From the NCBI GenBank assembly GCA_964560325.1, contig CAZLLV010000353.1, positions 1 to 22,945 of the forward strand: a DNA stretch of 22,945 bases, written 5' to 3'. The stretch is from CAZLLV01 sp964560325. GTDB lineage: Bacteria; Acidobacteriota; Thermoanaerobaculia; Multivoradales; DATKCC01. Shown here in pieces: positions 22,701 to 22,945 of the stretch. The notes beneath the pieces were generated by a model that searched no databases, had not been told where the DNA came from, and was given only the letters and a program-made list of their open reading frames with translations. The first letter of the stretch is position 1; each line of letters starts with the position of its first letter. A program made the translations under genes and the position numbers.

Positions 22701-22945
22701 CAAGGTCGACCCCGGCGCCGCGCCCGGCGTGCTGCTCTACCTGAAGGCGAGCCTGACCGGCGACGAGGCGCGCGACGTGCTGGCCTACGGCGTGCGCTCG
22801 CCCACCTTCCCGCACGAATCGACCGGCGACCAGTTCTTCGGCGAGTCGCAGTTCGAGAGCTACCGCGCCCTGGGCGAACACCTGGTCACCTCGCTGTGCG
22901 GCGGTCGGGTGACCAGTGTGTCGGAGTTCATCGACCGCGTGGAGG
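19750..22945 (+). CDS. Large membrane-embedded patatin-like phospholipase, 3' end outside window
   Basis: The frame stays open from the ATG at 19750 to the window edge (1065 codons seen). The N-terminus is about 95 residues of low-complexity Thr/Glu/Ala-rich sequence. The patatin hydrolase core then begins with the oxyanion loop S103-GGG-IRSATFNLG and the nucleophile elbow SVN-S136-GGGYIGGW. The catalytic Asp is in YVYLSD905-GGHFENLAVYEL, the DGG motif of the Ser-Asp dyad. Between nucleophile and Asp lies an unusually long insert of about 600 residues with roughly ten transmembrane helices (about 223-700), plus an acidic loop at about 190-205. A soluble region leads back to the Asp. Patatins hydrolyse acyl ester bonds of phospholipids or neutral lipids. 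The layout suggests a lipase built into the membrane that releases acyl chains there. It lies 43 nt after the GMC stop and is probably co-transcribed. Confidence 0.88.
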   Translation, partial: MSDETTTREQTTTPSAAETTSEGTLPAAGVAADDGPRTRREPEEVPAHDFERVLAAELDAIRRGRALRRGDEPPDPEELPDAVPAGSAIADAHDARLAGLAVSGGGIRSATFNLGVIQALARLGLLSRFDYLSVNSGGGYIGGWLSSWIRRKNLREVEEALAADACRNEDPPEEPAGDGGADPFEDEGRAAAGQEVEAGPVRFLRRFSNYLTPQLGLFSADTWTLVATYLRNLLLNLVVVILVLGVILLSPRLVLLLSRVFDRGDAYGLIAGAVASLAVAIVFIGLNLAEMIPERSHRWSWFSRQGWIQTLVVLPLFVAAWLASLWLWYSEAGALADEGGMEEGHRDLLLGRWLGERSPFGWYSDAGLDAPAFEPLAWALMAAVVYGGVWVLGGILYWASSTIRGRERPPWTGRVWRAVIVSAPIAGAVGGALIYTLTASASGLEGLLEDQYRTGSWHLLHINVWKAPGIIFVFLLTAFAHTGLMGRAFPESMRQWWSRLGAWMLIYSVTWVGLFGIAIYGPIALALLGQWIFAAVTATWAGATAAGVVVGRETAQAEAGGRASSGRWKKIVIAAAPQIFIVGVLALVALGLHAALSPREPLEATAAAGAAEPGEAGAATAAYAPPDDAVAYGPMEQAMAAERLSSPCGFFWIDDPEAAEPARRRIDAGRVLQCHSERLWKGTTPGRTLGLLGLLLAGALVFSWRVDINEFSMHLFYRNRLIRAYLGASNDEREAQPFTGFDPEDDLALADFVPENDYDGPYPIHNATLNLVAGQELAWQERKGASFVFTPLATGFEVHEGKTTRKLEEHGFRPTQLYRQTEHGVTVGTAVAISGAAASPNMGAGTTPAMAFLLTVFNVRLGWWLGNPRHRKTWYRMGPRVGAAALLAELFGSTDEESRYVYLSDGGHFENLAVYELVRRRCRFILASDAGADPESTFEDLGNAIRKCCTDFGIEIDIDTQRIFHDPQDRRSLWHCAVGSIRYDKVDPGAAPGVLLYLKASLTGDEARDVLAYGVRSPTFPHESTGDQFFGESQFESYRALGEHLVTSLCGGRVTSVSEFIDRVE

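Noticed and set aside
19057..22881. A 1274-codon open frame on the minus strand
   Set aside because: It is antisense to the patatin and GMC genes, whose catalytic motifs are clear. The product is low-complexity Arg/Gly/Pro-rich.

Overview
This is a high-GC bacterial chromosome segment. Its dense, overlapping genes and GC-rich codon use fit lineages such as Acidobacteriota, Myxococcota or similar high-GC environmental bacteria. The sequence alone does not let me name the taxon. I saw no rRNA, tRNA, CRISPR array or insertion sequence.

Left flank (1-4162): the 3' end of rarA (replication-linked AAA+ ATPase) converges on a secreted DinB-like protein. Next come a minus-strand DUF4160/DUF2442 pair of toxin-antitoxin style and a lone plus-strand HicB/Arc-like ribbon-helix-helix protein. 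A minus-strand malonyl-CoA synthetase-like AMP-forming ligase follows. A 38-39 bp direct repeat, matching the 3' end of the ligase gene, flanks the ribbon-helix-helix gene and looks like an insertion or duplication scar.

A 419 bp non-coding region (4163-4581) with inverted repeats separates the ligase from a long plus-strand gene train that runs to the window edge.

Redox operon (4582-17972): old-yellow-enzyme family flavoprotein with a four-Cys cluster; 52-aa single-span protein; two large diheme cytochromes c (787 and 923 aa); GMC oxidoreductase; two more membrane-anchored diheme cytochromes c of RoxA/MauG-like type (524 and 492 aa); and a fusion of two tandem four-helix membrane modules to a short catalase-fold domain. 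Most junctions are 4-nt ATGA or GTGA overlaps, so these genes are very probably co-transcribed and translationally coupled.

After a GC-rich hairpin follow a second, cholesterol-oxidase-like GMC enzyme (18063-19706) and a very large membrane-embedded patatin-like lipase (19750 to beyond the window end).

As a system, the cluster joins a lipid hydrolase, two alcohol oxidoreductases, an ene-reductase-type flavoprotein, four exported diheme cytochromes and a catalase-fold membrane protein. My inference is an envelope-associated oxidative pathway acting on a hydrophobic substrate (membrane lipid, sterol or isoprenoid) with peroxide or hydroperoxide chemistry. The individual families are recognisable. 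The combination, the catalase-membrane fusion lacking an evident proximal tyrosine, and the split-off anchor protein are the parts I consider potentially undescribed.
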